Origin: Tubiluchus corallicola
Taxonomy: Eukaryota > Priapulida > Priapulimorpha > Priapulimorphida > Tubiluchidae
NCBI GenBank assembly: GCA_030141605.1
Contig: JAQGDQ010000146.1
Location: 69,933-131,932 of the forward strand
Length of the DNA: 62,000 nucleotides
Reading direction: 5' to 3'
The notes beneath the pieces were generated by a model. That model worked only from the letters and a program-made list of their open reading frames with translations. It was not told the DNA's origin and did no database searches. The stretch's first letter is position 1, and every line of letters begins with the position of its first letter. Below, in pieces: positions 22,880 to 34,983 of this stretch. The position numbers and the translations under genes were made by a program.

Positions 22880-23660
22880 CTTCCCCTGACCGACTAACCA
22901 ACTGACTGATTCACTGGCTGTTTTACTGCATAAGAAACAGTACAAGCAAGTCCCGACACGCAAAAACTGAAACTACTACTGACTGACCGACCAACCAACT
23001 GACTGATTCACTGACTGTTTCACTGCATAAGAAACAGTACTAACAAACCCCGACACGCAAAAACTAAAACTGACAAATTATCATAAACTGACTGACCGAC
23101 CAACCAACTGACTGATTCACTGACTGTTGCACTGCATAAGCAACAGTACAAACAAACCCCGACACCCAAAAACTAAAACTGACAAACTATCCTAAACTGA
23201 CTGACCGACCAACCAACTGACTGATTCACTGACTGTTTCACTGCATAAGAAACAGTACTAACAAACCCCGACACGCAAAAACTAAAACTGACAAATTATC
23301 ATAAACTGACTGACCGACCAACCAACTGACTGATTCACTGACTGTTGCACTGCATAAGCAACAGTACAAACAAGCCCCGACACCCAAAAACTAAAACTGA
23401 CAAACTATCCTAAACTGACTGACCGACCAACCAACTGACTGTTTCACTGCATAAAAAACAGTACAAACAAGCCCCGACACCCAAAAACTAAAACTGACAA
23501 ACTATCATAAACTGACTGACCGACCAACCAACTGACTGATTCTCTGACTGTTACACTGCATAAGAAACAGTAGCAACAAGCCCCGACACGCAAAAACTAA
23601 AACTGACAAACTATCATAAACTGACTGACCGACCGAACGACTGACTGAATGACCGACCGA
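22880..23660. repeat. 109-bp satellite, about 7 copies
   Basis: Copies begin at GACTGACCGA at 22981, 23090, 23199, 23308, 23417, 23514 and 23623, a steady 109-bp period with one 12-bp deletion (97 bp). An earlier diverged copy starts near 22880. Each unit holds a hairpin, ACTGTTTC-9 nt-GAAACAGT, whose stem varies between copies. The array separates the two homologous 5' blocks. Confidence 0.95.
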
Positions 23661-23724
23661 CTGAGTCTTAAAAAAATTCGTGTGAAACATTTTCATGATT
23701 CGTTGTTCTTAAATGCATTTCAGT

Positions 23725-23942
23725 AAGCAAACTTGTGCTGACTTTCTCGTTGCATTATTAACCTGCGACGTAATTAACAAAGCGACCCTCGTGATTAGCA
23801 CCAATATGTCAGGAAGGTAAAGTATGTAGTTCCACTTTAACCTTCTGACCAAATGAGGTGATCATCTGAAATCATTTAGCAGGTGAGAAAGTTCGTGGAG
23901 CTCGTTCCGTTTGGCTCTTAGGACATTGTTACTGCAGACAAG
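23725..23942 (+). promoter_or_regulatory. Homologous promoter/5' exon block 2 of the EGF/collagen-type gene
   Basis: Shares GACGTAATTA (23767-23776) and downstream blocks with 21570-21808 and ends at a donor GACAAG/GTATGT (23942). The next plausible acceptor on this strand is at 24953, just before the signal-peptide ATG. The block therefore fits a promoter and untranslated first exon spliced to the coding exon. TSS and exon start are not determined. Confidence 0.45.
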
Positions 23943-24309
23943 GTATGTAAAAACTTTTTTCGCTGTTATTTTTAGTTCTAAACATATTGATGATTCGCAT
24001 CCTGAAATGGTTAAAATTTTCGATAATCGTAAAAGGTACTGCTATAAGTTTAATCACAGCTAATAATATTATTTACGTACCAGTTTATAAATATTTTCAA
24101 ATATTGCTTCTTATTACATGTAAATTATGTATAATATTGTAATTATGATGGTCTTGCATAAGTAGTAGCCTAAGCTGTTTTACATTCCTCAATAATCTAA
24201 GCAATTTGGCTTTTAAAACAAAGTTTTTGCTAAATTCTTATATAAATTGTTTGAAAATTGTAATTTCATTTCTAAAACTGTTATGTTCTGGAAGTGTGAA
24301 AACGGAATA

Positions 24310-24440
24310 AATTTTGTAATATAACACAATATAATGTAATATGATTGTAATATTTAGCTATTGTAAATACTGTTTATTATTATTATTATTATTGTTATTA
24401 TTATGATTATTACTATTATTATTATTATGTGTTGTATGAT
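24310..24440. repeat. AT-rich run with (TTA)n
   Basis: TAATAT words followed by a TTA trinucleotide array (24375-24428). It lies in the proposed first intron of the EGF/collagen-type gene. Confidence 0.8.
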
Positions 24441-24953
24441 GATTATACCCCAAGTACGATGTTCTGTCTGAGTAGTTTTCTCTTTGATCTATTGTAATAT
24501 ATTGCATTGCTTTTGTAATGTATTGTGATTGCACAGTTCCAGCGATTGATGATGATCGTGAAAAGGTCAAAGGTTAAGTATACCAGACAACGCATTTGTG
24601 TACACTTGACAACGCCTCGCAGCCCATGCTATTGTAATAGTAGCAATTTTAACAGCTAGCTAGAACCTTACCTAGTTCATTTTTTCTTGTTCCCCAGCAG
24701 CATCCTGCTAGTAAATTTGCGCATATACTAATGTTTAATTAAGTAAAGTCCACGTAAAACAACTAAATTTACTGAACCGATGCGGCAATAAGCTTTGCTT
24801 TACCCACATGTCACGTGACGCTTGTAGTTAAGACACGTTGCTGTGGTGCACTTAACCTTTGACCTACAGCAATTACAGTGAAACTGTGAAAAGGTTTTTT
24901 GTACTGTGCTAGATCGTCAATGAATTTATACAGTTCTGCAAAATTTCTTGCAG

Positions 24954-25063
24954 TAAAACAGCGTCTCCAGAAATGATGATGGCGACTGAAAGAAGACGAG
25001 CTTTGTTTGGCTTTTTAGTGATTGCTGCAATTACGCGTGTTTGTGATGCAGCAGCAGTGCTAG
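24954..25063 (+). CDS. EGF/collagen-type gene B, exon with signal peptide
   Basis: Acceptor TTTCTTGCAG at 24953, 19 nt of leader, then ATG at 24973. The frame reads MMMATERRRALFGFLVIAAI and TRVCDAAAVL: a basic n-region, hydrophobic core and Ala-rich cleavage region, so the product enters the secretory pathway. It ends in phase 1 at CTAG/GTATAT (25063). Joining to the EGF exon keeps the frame. The start is set by the first ATG after the acceptor and by the signal peptide. Confidence 0.6.
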
Positions 25064-25687
25064 GTATATTTATGTCTATTAATACAATACACTATTTTCT
25101 GTGTTCAGGGAGGAACTAATGCTGAATGTTATTTACACTATCACTCGTTTACACCACCTAGTATCAAAATTTTTCAAAGTTCATTTTAAAGAGCTTTAAG
25201 AATTTTCTGCGATTCTTTTACTCATTACACTCTTACTTCAATACTAGGTGAGTTACACGAGTAACAGTGTAAATAAGTTGGCTTCTTTAACACAGAATAC
25301 CGCATACGTGTTATTTATTGTGATTCATGGCAGCTCTTGCCTAAATGATAATTCTTATATGTATCTATATTTGAATTTTCAAACTTTTTAGATTGCATGT
25401 TATGGTGATCTGAAGAGGAGAAGGAGTGTGCTCTCAAAACGTCGTTAGTACAATAAGAAATTGTTTACTACAGTAAATTCTTCGTAAAAAATGCTTTTAG
25501 CAATATTTGGAAACCTGTCACTTTTTGCATGTGCATTTTCAGCATATAAAAAGCACTTATGACGCTAGTTTTTATATGTAGCTTTACTACACTAAATAAT
25601 TTTATTTTATTTGTGTAATATCTGTGTGTCTGTAGTCTTGACATTCATTGCTCATTTGTTTTCATGTTTTATTTTGTATCTATACAG

Positions 25688-25801
25688 ATGACTGTACCAC
25701 GAATCCTTGTAAAAATGGTGCAACATGTTCCGATACAGATGGGATGGAAGATGGCGTATTTACTTGTACCTGTAGATCTGGATATACCGGTACACTTTGT
25801 G
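25688..25801 (+). CDS. EGF/collagen-type gene B, EGF-like exon
   Basis: Exon bounded by TATACAG and G/GTAAGA, both phase 1. It encodes one complete EGF-like domain with six cysteines: DDCTTNPCKNGATCSDTD, then FTCTCRSGYTGTLC. Phase-1 single-domain exons are the classic shuffled EGF unit of extracellular animal proteins. It follows the signal-peptide exon and precedes the C-x2-C/collagen exon. No calcium-binding consensus is obvious at the first positions. Confidence 0.85.
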
Positions 25802-26068
25802 GTAAGACGATAAAATCATGCTTTATTCATTTCTATACAGGATCGTTCAGAAAAATGCGGTCTCCAATCTAATTTGTAAAACTTCAAGCTCATAGAGACA
25901 TCTGTAAAAGAGGCCCGTATCACTGTGTAGCTGGGTTCTCGTCTTTCCAGAAAAGCTATAAATTTCTTTCAAAGAACACCTCCCTTACCACCACGGGCAT
26001 TTTTGAAGGTTTTTCTCGGGCCATTCCTAGAAGAACACCGCGTACAATAAACATCGTAGCGGCGTTTG

Positions 26069-26118
26069 GTGGGGGTGGGGTGGTGGTGGGGGTGGGGGTG
26101 GTTGTGGTGGTGGGGTGA
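26069..26118 (+). other. G-quadruplex-prone G-rich run
   Basis: Contains runs of four or more G separated by single T or TGGTGGT (for example GGGGGTGGGG, twice), meeting the usual G4 pattern. It lies inside intron 2 of gene B on the coding strand. Confidence 0.6.
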
Positions 26119-26429
26119 GATGGTGGTGTCTTTGACGGAAAACGTATAGCTGTTTGGAAAGAAGAGAAATCAGCTACACGATGGCAAGGCTTTCTTTCGC
26201 AAATACTCCTACCAAGATGAAGGGCTACGAATTAGTTTAGGAGAAAACTTTTCTGGGCGAAATTGTGTTATTGGCTCTGAACAAAAACGCTTCCTGTTTT
26301 AAATTAATTTGTCGTGCCTTTATTTGATGACAATGACTAGGCCATTTGGGAGTAAATAAGAGAATGGTAATCCTAGCTTGTTAGACGCAAGGAGCAAGAA
26401 ATAATACACGATGCGTTACCCGTAAGACG

Positions 26430-26760
26430 TCTTCTATCTTCCGTAATGCCTATATCATGATTCGCGGTATGGTGGTTGCCCTCTGTAAACAGCCTCTTGG
26501 AAGAGGTTGCAAATCATTTAAATACAGGAGAGGTATAACTGATTCAGATCTGTGTGTTTGCGCTTTGGGCAGTCAAACCCCAGAACATTTAATTTTTCAT
26601 TGTCCGTTACCATTGCTTAGAAAAGATATAAGAGTGAATCTCGAGCGCAGCTTAGAAGATAATGACATTCGAAACATTTACAGAAAGAGAGACACTACAA
26701 TATATGTAGATATTGTAAAAGAACTAACCCAAAATGATCTTATAGTAAATTGATTATACA
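26430..26760 (+). mobile_element. LINE C-terminal zinc-binding region, remnant
   Basis: The frame 26457-26753 ends with CVCALGSQTPEHLIFHCPL, the C-x-C-x(n)-H-x4-C pattern found after the RT or RNase H of several non-LTR retrotransposons. A helical tail and a stop follow. Upstream, only about ten codons in the same frame are visible, so the copy is strongly 5'-truncated. It lies within intron 2 of gene B. Confidence 0.6.
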
Positions 26761-27160
26761 TTGATTATAAATATTGGATATATATTTAGAATAAGTAAAT
26801 CGTAATGCAAAATTGTCAGCTTTCCTTTGTCCACAATTTCTGTTTTATCTCAGTTAAATGGATCTTGTTCGTGAAGAAACCGTGTACAGTATGATTAAGA
26901 TATTCTTTTAAATAAAATTATTCCTGCTTAGACAGTAATCGTCAGTGGTGTTACTCGTCCGAATTCTTAGTTGTCAGTTTTCTTTAAATTAAAAGTCACT
27001 TTTATTGTGTTTTGCTTTGAGTTTGAATCACTTGCTTCACAGCGTTCTACTTGCTAACCAATCTGTCTGTTAATTCACAATCCCATCTGATTACATATGC
27101 GCTAAATCTCAAGACCTCAATCGTTGAAATTACTTGACTTGTTGCATTGCATTTTTACAG

Positions 27161-27214
27161 GATGTCCAATCTGCAGAACCGTCGAAGGACCACCTGGACC
27201 GCCAGGACCACCAG
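27161..27214 (+). CDS. EGF/collagen-type gene B, 54-nt C-x2-C/collagen exon
   Basis: Acceptor ATTTTTACAG, donor CCAG/GTGTGT, both phase 1, 54 nt. Encodes GCPICRTVEGPPGPPGPP: a C-x2-C pair running straight into the first Gly-Pro-Pro triplets. The same arrangement (CYTC then GPP) opens the long collagen exon of gene A at 47545. No further Gly-X-Y exon was found on the plus strand: a satellite and the BEL element follow, then gene-poor DNA. Gene B may be truncated in this haplotype, or its remaining exons may lie beyond the window. Confidence 0.7.
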
Positions 27215-27252
27215 GTGTGTAATTTTTATTGCTGTTGCTGCTTGCATTGTTG

Positions 27253-27932
27253 ACTTGTTGTTACTTTTGTTACATGCCAGTATATGTCGACTTATGTACT
27301 AAGAAAGATTTGTAAAATCTCAGTGAACTCACCATAATTCAAACTGTCCAGAAGAAGGACTTGTTGTTATCCTTGTTACAGTCCAGTACATGTCGACCTA
27401 TGTACTAAGAAAGATTTGTAAAATCTCAGTGAACTCACCTTAATTCAAACTGTTCAGAAGAAGAACTTGTTGTTATCCTTGTTACAGTCCAGTACATGTC
27501 GACCTATGTACTAAGAAAGATTTGTAAAATCTCAGTGAACTCACCATAATTCAAACTGTTCAGAAGAAGGACTTGTTGTTACCCTTGTTACAGTCCAGTA
27601 TATGTCGACCTATGTACTAAGAAAGATTTGTAAAATCTCAGTGAACTCACCATAATTCAAACTGTTCAGAAGACGGACTTGTTGTTACCCTTGTTACAGG
27701 CCAGTGTATGTCGACTTATGTACTGAGAAAGATTTGTAAAATCTCAGTGAACTCACCATAATTCAAACTGTTCAGAAGACGGACTTGTTGTTACCCTTGT
27801 TACAGTCCAGTACATGTCGACTTATGTACTAAGAAAGATTTGTAAAATCTCAGTGAACTTACCATAATTCAAACTGTTCAGAAGAAGGACTTGTTGTTAT
27901 CCTTGTTACAGTCCAGTACATGTCGACCTATG
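27253..27932. repeat. 106-bp satellite, about 6.4 copies
   Basis: ACTTGTTGTTA recurs at 27253, 27359, 27465, 27571, 27677, 27783 and 27889, exactly 106 bp apart. The last copy is cut at the edge of the BEL 5' LTR. Each unit carries TTGTTACAG, an acceptor-like word, directly downstream of a real donor at 27214. Confidence 0.95.
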
Positions 27933-28447
27933 TGTACAGGACAGTGCTGCCCTCTGAGGCCAGCAGGCAGTTACCTCAACTTACCTGTCAGGTGATTTCA
28001 TGGTTGACGACTTTAGTACCTGGCTTTGTGAAATGCTGCTCACACTTGGTCTTGATATGTTAGGACTGAACACATGTGAATTATAGATTTGTGGCTTGAT
28101 AACTGTATTGATTCCTGCTGTCTGCAGTCTGTCACTGTTTTTCTAAAGGTGCTCTAATGTTTGGGCAAGGATGTAAGTTGCTTTTATTTAATTTGATATT
28201 TTTTGCTGATTTGACTAATTACTGAAAGTAACTGTATTAGTGAAATGTTACTTTAAGAGATTTGCTTGTGTTTGTACTAATTTGAAGTTATTAAATCATA
28301 AAATATGCAGCAATGAAATTATTTACATATATGTATTCTTAACAGAATAAACAACTAATGAACACACTTATGTCTGGACTTGATGTTTGGAATGGAGTGT
28401 TTGAGCATTCTTGGTCACTCTTGAAGAAATGGGTCATGCATGCTACA
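27933..28447 (+). repeat. BEL/Pao 5' LTR, 515 bp
   Basis: Begins TGTACAGGACAG and ends GCATGCTACA (TG...CA). It has the same length as the 3' LTR and differs from it at three positions by eye. The next bases belong to the leader; no certain primer-binding site was recognised. Confidence 0.93.
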
Positions 28448-29095
28448 TTCATCGTTTATTATCCGGTACCAGCAGTTAGAAGCTCCTGGATCAAGTAGCC
28501 CTGTTTGCTGTCAATGGACTCTTGTCAACCTGCATGAGCTGGTGGAAGATCAAGCAAAGGCTACATGAGCAGCTATGTATATATTGTTATTGTAAGGTTA
28601 CATTGTATTGTAATTTGTTAGTTGTGGTTACAATGACTAATGCATTTATAGTGGTGTTATTTATGAAACTTGTAAAGGTCATAACCTGTATCTGTTTCTA
28701 ATTTGGGCTACAGTATTAGCTTATTCTCTGTGATTTGGATTCATACAGTATTTGGGTAAATTTATTTTTAAGCTAACTGTGTAAAAGTCCTTGAGTTAAC
28801 TTGCACTGGAAGGAAGTTTGTACTGCTTTCTTACAAACTGGTTTTGAGCCAAAGTAAAGTAGTAAAATTAATGCTTGAATGCATGTAGCTACAGACCTTA
28901 CACTGCTGTTGTTGGAATATTGGATTTATTTATTGCTGGACTAGCCATAACTGTACATCTACATAATTTTGCCTAGGCTCTGTGTGCAAAAAAGTTTACT
29001 GTAATTTGTTTACTGTACATTATTTTTATACCTCCCTAACACATGCCCGCTTTATACCGTATTTAGCATTCAGTTTTGAAGATCATTAATTTATC

Positions 29096-32000
29096 ATGGC
29101 TGAAGAAAAGCAGCTCAGTGAATTAAGAATAGCCAGGGGCCATTTAAAGGGTGCAATTACCAAAAAGATTGCAAAAGTAAAAGATTTAATTAAAGTCAAT
29201 GCTGGTAAAGAGGGTGTTAAAATTCAGTATGTTGAATTAATGTCTCTTAATGAGCAGTTTATTGAAGTACACAAACGCTACCATGAACTTTTACCTGAGC
29301 AGTTAAAGGAATTGTCTCAAGAATATTGCGAAGAAGTCGCTGAAAGGGTAGCAGATATTGCACAATTAATAAACAATTATCTTTCTATTCGTCAAAAGGA
29401 AGTTGAACATGCAACTGAGGTTGATGATGTCACAAAATCTAATAAAGCATCTACGCATAGTAAGCTTTCATCTCTACATAGTAAAACATATGGCAAACGA
29501 CAGTCTGTTGGGACGAAGGCTAGCTCAATAAGCAGCGCTAGAGCTAAAGCTTTTGCTAGGAAAGCAGCCTTGATCGCTGAAGCTAAGATAGCAGAAGAAC
29601 GAAAACTGCTTGAAGAAGAGGAACTTCAGATGAAGCAGAGAAAGAGAGATTTGGAGTTGAAGACACAAATTGCTAAGGCTGATGCAGAAGAAAGAGCTTT
29701 AGAAGAATTTGATAACTCTAGAGCCAGTTTGAATTCTAGAAGTGAGAACATTGAAGATGAGCAGCCTGTGGACTTTGTGAGGGAAAGAGTTGAGCAGTGG
29801 GTTCAACAGCAGCAACATGTTACTAGCCAACACAAAGAACACAATCTTGATGCCAATGCTCCTGAATGGATGTGTGAGAAAGATGGCCAAGCATCAGTTG
29901 CTGCTAAGCATCATGATTTGGAAATGCAGGCTCACATGATGGATGTCATGCAGCTACCTAAAGCTGAGTTGGTTATGTTTGACGGTAATCCATTGGAATA
30001 CTGGATATATATGAGAACATTTGATCAGGTAGTCGGAGATGTGCGTGTTAGTTCTGCAGCCAAATTGAACAGACTGTTTCAGTCATGCCAAGGAGAAGCT
30101 TTAGATGTAATTCGATGTTGTGCGGTTTTAGATCCAGAAGATGGATATGCTGAAGCTAGGAAGTTGTTAAAGGAGAGGTTCGGCAATGATTATAAAATAT
30201 CTGAAGCTTGGGTAAGGACATTGACAGAAGGTCCATTAATTAAGCCTGGTGATTCACGACTTCTACAGAAGTTAGCTGATGAAGTGCGCAGTTGCAATAT
30301 CACATTGTTAGCAATGGGAAGACTTGATGAAGTAGATACTAAAAGAAGCATGGTGCAAATTGTCAAAAGGCTGCCAATATATCTTCAGGGCAGGTGGAGG
30401 ACAAAGGCATCAAAACATTTGCAGAAAACTAATAGATATCCCGGTATTCATGAGCTGGCCGATTTTTTGAATCAAGCAGCAAGAGAGGCAAGTGATCCTG
30501 TCTTTGGCTATTGTGAGTTTGGTAGGGATTCCAAGGTTAAAGATTCCAGTAGAGGAAGAGGATCGAGAAGTTTTAACATTAGTGCCAAGCAAATAGCTGA
30601 ACCAGCAACAAAGTCTTGCCCACAGTGTTCATCAACTCATACTCTCAATATGTGTAAATCATATCAGAGTCTTCAACCAGCTGACAGATTGAAAATTGCA
30701 AGAAAGAATAAAGTTTGCTTTAATTGCCTACACCCAGGACATTTTAGTCACAAATGTGCTCAGCCACGGTGTAGTGTACAGGGATGTCAACAAATGCATT
30801 CGAGATTACTCCATAAGGCTTTTAATGAAAGAGCAAAGAAAGTTACTGCATGTACATCAACCCAAGAACAAGCATCAGAGGATACAGGTAATCCTAACAG
30901 TTCTGCTTTTATTAATGGGCAAGTTGGAACTGAAGATACTGCAAGAGCTAACAGTTATGCTTGTGATATTAGACGTCAGCACATTGACAAGAAGTTCAGT
31001 AGAGCATGCTTACCAGTTGTGACAGTTTTAGCAAAGAAAAACCAAGATCATGTTGGTATAAAAGTCCATGCATTGTTGGATCCGGGAAGTACCAGATCAT
31101 TTTGTTCTCGTGAACTGATGACAACGCTTGGTTTAAGTGCAAAGGCTAAAAAGTCAATATTCTTAACAACTGTTAATGAAGGCAGTTATGTTGATGCATA
31201 TGAGGTATCGCTGTATGTCATGCCACTCTCTGGGAAAGAGACAAAAAGAAAGGGGTTGTTTCTTGACAAATTATGTGCCATTGAGACATTTCCGTCACTT
31301 CGCGACAGTGTTGCTGTATCAAGCGAGGCTGCAAGTTGGGAACACTTGAAGAACATTCGTCTGACTCAGGTCAAACCTGGAGAAGATGTAAATCTGCTTA
31401 TTGGCCAAGACCATGCTGATGCTTTAAAGCCATTGGAAGTGAGGTATGGCAGAGAAGGTGACCCTTACGCTATTCGCACTCCTTTAGGTTGGACTGTAAA
31501 TGGTTTGGCAGGCCAGGCTTCACATGATTCAGAAAGATACGCGAGTTTCTCTAATCTGGTAAACACAGATAGTGAACTGAATACTCAAGTTCAGCGTTTT
31601 TGGCAAATAGACAGTCTTGGTATTGATGATGTCCCTCAGATGTCTGTTGAGGATAAAATGACTCTAGATATTTGGAGTAAGTCTGCAAAACTTGTTGACA
31701 CTCATTATGAATTTGAAATTCCATTCAAAGATTACCCCCCTGAGTTTCCAAATAACATCACAATGGCAGAAAAGAGGTTGCAATATTTGAGGAGAAAGCT
31801 CTTGAATGACCCTGAGGAACACGAAAAGTACACACTTGGTATGGCTGATTTGTTGCTTAAAGGCTATGCAGAATGTGTTCCAGCAGGTCATAAAGAAGAA
31901 AGTTTGGGATGCACATGGTATCTTCCTCACCATGGTGTTGTCCATCCAAAGAAGCCCGATAAACACCGCATTGTTTTTAACTGTGCAGCAGAATTTGAAG

Positions 32001-33220
32001 GGGTATCATTGAATATGCGAATTTTTCAAGGCCCTGACTTGACCAATAAACTACTGGGAGTTTTACTTCGTTTCAGAGAGTCACCGATTGCTGTTATGTC
32101 AGATATTGAGGCAATGTTTAACCAGGTTTTGGTTTCTGAACATCATCGTGACGTTCTCAGATTTCTCTGGTATCCTGATGGTAAACTGGATGAGAAGCCT
32201 GCCATTTACAGGATGACTCGTCACTTGTTTGGTGGTACTTGGAGTCCATCATGTGCAACATATGCCTTACAGCGAACAGCTTCGGACAATGCTGAAGACT
32301 TTGACAAAATAATAGTAAAAGCTGTTATGAAGAACTTTTATGTCGACGACTGCTTAAAGTCTCTTAGAAGCTCACAAGAAGCTATTTGGTTTATTAAGCA
32401 GCTAACTTCACTGTTGGCTCGCGGAGGTTACAGGATTACAAAATGGATTAGTAATGACAGAGCTGTACTGGATAGTGTTCCCACAGAAGAAAGATCACAA
32501 TCTGTTCGTAATTTGGAACTTTCAAGTGGTCTGTTGCCGCCAGAAAGAGCGTTGGGTTTATTCTGGAATACTGAACTTGATCAGTTGTGTGTCCAGGTAA
32601 ATGTCTCTCAGAAGCCTTGTACGAGGCGTGGTTTGCTTAGCACGCTTAATTCCATCTATGATCCTTTAGGGCTTCTTTGTCCCGTTGTTGTTCTTGCTAA
32701 GCAGTTGTTTCAGACTGAGTGCAGATCTGACAAATCTTGGGATGACCCTCTTGAACCAAATACAGAGCAAAAGTGGCAAAAGTGGTTGAGTGACTCAACT
32801 AAGTTGGATCAATTTGGGATTGATAGGCATCATGTTCCTCGTGATTTTGGCGTGGTTGTAGCTTGTGAACTACACACATTTGCAGATGCTTCCGAGAGAG
32901 CATATGGTAGTGTTGCTTACTTACGTTTTGTGAACAACATTGGTAGAATTCATTGTAGCTTTATTCTAGCTAAGTCTCGTTTGGCACCTCTCAAGAAACT
33001 GGTGACTATTCCTAGGCTTGAGTTGTGTGCTGCACTGATGGCGGTAAAAATGGCACAGTCGATTAGAAGAGAGTTAGACATTTGTATTCAAGAAAGCTTT
33101 TTTTGGACAGACAGCTTGATAGTGCTCAAGTATATATGTAATACTGATAAAAGATTTAAAACATTTGTTGCCAACAGGTTGTCCCAGATTCATGAAGCAT
33201 CAATGCCAAGTCAGCAGTGA
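29096..33220 (+). mobile_element. BEL/Pao gag-pol, first frame (1374 codons)
   Basis: Order of domains: coiled-coil gag N-terminus; DUF1759-type gag (about residues 280-440); CCHC knuckle CFNCLHPGHFSHKC (near 541); A17-type protease with LLDPGSTRSF (near 661); RT with IAVMSDIEAMFNQV and catalytic YVDD (near 1081); RNase H with FADAS (near 1261), the Glu of PRLELCAA and WTDS. The frame meets an early stop at 33220, where a neighbouring frame continues the polyprotein. Gag and pol share one frame, as in other BEL elements. The codon pattern is intact apart from the breaks. Confidence 0.95.
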
Positions 33221-34214
33221 GAAGAATGTTGCGGATGACATCTCTCGGGGATTGACAGCAGATCAGATTCGCAGTATTGGGAGATGGTTGTCTGGTCCAG
33301 ATTACCTGTGGAAGCCTAGAAGTGATTGGCCACAGTCTCCTAAAACTGATGTCGAGCTATCAGATGATCTTGAAATAAAAGCTAACAGAAGAGAGAAAAT
33401 CAATGCTACGGTTTTAGTTTCAGAACCGATTGGTACTGATGCTGTTGAGAAATTGATTTTGAGATATTCTTCATGGTATAGCTTGGTCAAGAGTGTTGCT
33501 TGGATATTGCGATTGAAGGAAATTTTGCTCAGCAGAGTGAGGGCATCTGATCTGGCAGTACCATCTGGAGGTTTAACTGTGAGTGAAATGAGGCAAGCTG
33601 AGGTTAGTATTGTGAAGTATGTTCAGTTGAAGCACTTTTCCAACGATATGGCTGGTCTTGACTCTGATGCGGAGAAAAGGAGTTCAAAGCTTTCGAGATG
33701 GAGTGTGTTGCGTAAACTGGATCCAATTGTTTTGAATGGGGTGATTTGTGTAGGCGGTCGTCTCAAACATTCACAATTGTCTGATGATGCTAAGCATCCA
33801 ATGATACTGCCTAAGAAGGATCATGTTGTGTCGCTTATCATTCAGCATTACCATGAAAGATCGTGGCACTCCGGTAGAGAGTATGTACTTTCTAAAATTC
33901 GTGAGCGATTTTGGATTGTGAATGCCAGACCTGCAATACGAGGAGTGTTGTCTAGATGCATGAAGTGCAGAATTCGTGATGCTGCTCCTTTAACTCAAAA
34001 GATGGCTGACTTGCCTACGGATAGGGTTACTCCTGGTACAGCTCCATTCATGAAAGTCGGAGTTGATTGCTTTGGGCCTTTCATGGCTAAGAGAGGTCGA
34101 GCACTGGTGAAGAGGTATGGATGTGTCTTTACTTGTTTGTTGACTAGAGCCATCCACATCGAAGTTCTTCACTCATTAGACACTGATAGTTTTATAAATG
34201 CTTATTCAGGTTAA
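33165..34214 (+). mobile_element. BEL/Pao pol, second frame: integrase zinc and catalytic start
   Basis: Continues the polyprotein after the break near 33210. Contains an H-H-C-C zinc region (HSGREYVLSKIRERFW, then CMKCR) and the first integrase Asp in KVGVDCFGPF. It ends with a stop at 34212-34214, directly before the next frame takes over. The overlap with the previous ORF is where a small deletion or insertion changed the frame. Confidence 0.9.
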
Positions 34215-34942
34215 TAAGTAGGCGTGGCATACCTGAAATGATCAGGTCTGATAACGGGACCAATTTTGCTGGTTCAAACAATCAACTGAGGACAGCTATC
34301 AAAGTGTGGAATCAAAGCAGAATTGAAGATATGCTGCGCCAGAAAAATGTACAATGGCTATTTAATACACCTGCATCATCACATCATGGCGGGGTGTGGG
34401 AAAGAATGATAGGTTTGATCAGGAGAGTATTATCTTCAGTGGCCATGGAACAAACCTTGGATGATGAGGGTCTGGCCACACTGATGTGCAACGTTGAAGC
34501 TGTTATCAACGGGCGTCCTATCACTGTGGTATCAGATGATCCAAAGGACATGGAACCTCTTACGCCAAACCATTTATTGTTGATGAGATCTGGAGCTACA
34601 CTTCCACCTGGACTATTTGATGAGCATGATCTGTATAGGAGGCGATGGAGACAAGTCCAGTTTCTCTCTGATCTGTTTTGGAAGCGATGGCTGCGGGAAT
34701 ATTTGCCGCTGCTTCAGAAGCGTCAAAAATGGAATAAGGCATCAGATAACTTGCAAGTTGGTGACTTGGTATTGGTAGTTGATAGCAATCTGCCACGGAA
34801 CGAGTGGTGTTTAGGAAGGGTTTGTGAGGTTTTTCCTGGGCCTGATAGTTTAGTTCGGTCAGTACGGGTTAAAACATCAAATGCTGTTCTTAAGAGACCA
34901 ATTCAAAAGCTATGTTTACTGGAGAAGTTGGATAAGTTTTAA
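34215..34942 (+). mobile_element. BEL/Pao pol, third frame: integrase core end and DUF5641-type tail
   Basis: Holds the second catalytic Asp (IRSDNGTNFAG) and the Glu (SHHGGVWERMIG), then the C-terminal domain with a WRQVQFLSDLFWKRW block and a DLVLVVD-type core typical of BEL elements. It closes with a TAA at about 34942. The frameshift at about 34211-34216 splits the integrase core between its first and second catalytic Asp, so this copy cannot make integrase in one frame. Confidence 0.9.
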
Positions 34943-34970
34943 GATAAAATACTTTATGGGGAGTATTTTA

Positions 34971-34983
34971 TGGGGGGTGGTAA
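34971..34983 (+). other. BEL polypurine tract
   Basis: TGGGGGGTGGTAA lies directly before the 3' LTR, the expected place for plus-strand priming. Confidence 0.7.

Noticed and set aside
22880-27932. CRISPR-like arrays
   Set aside because: The 109-bp and 106-bp repeats are contiguous with no unique spacers, and the DNA is eukaryotic.
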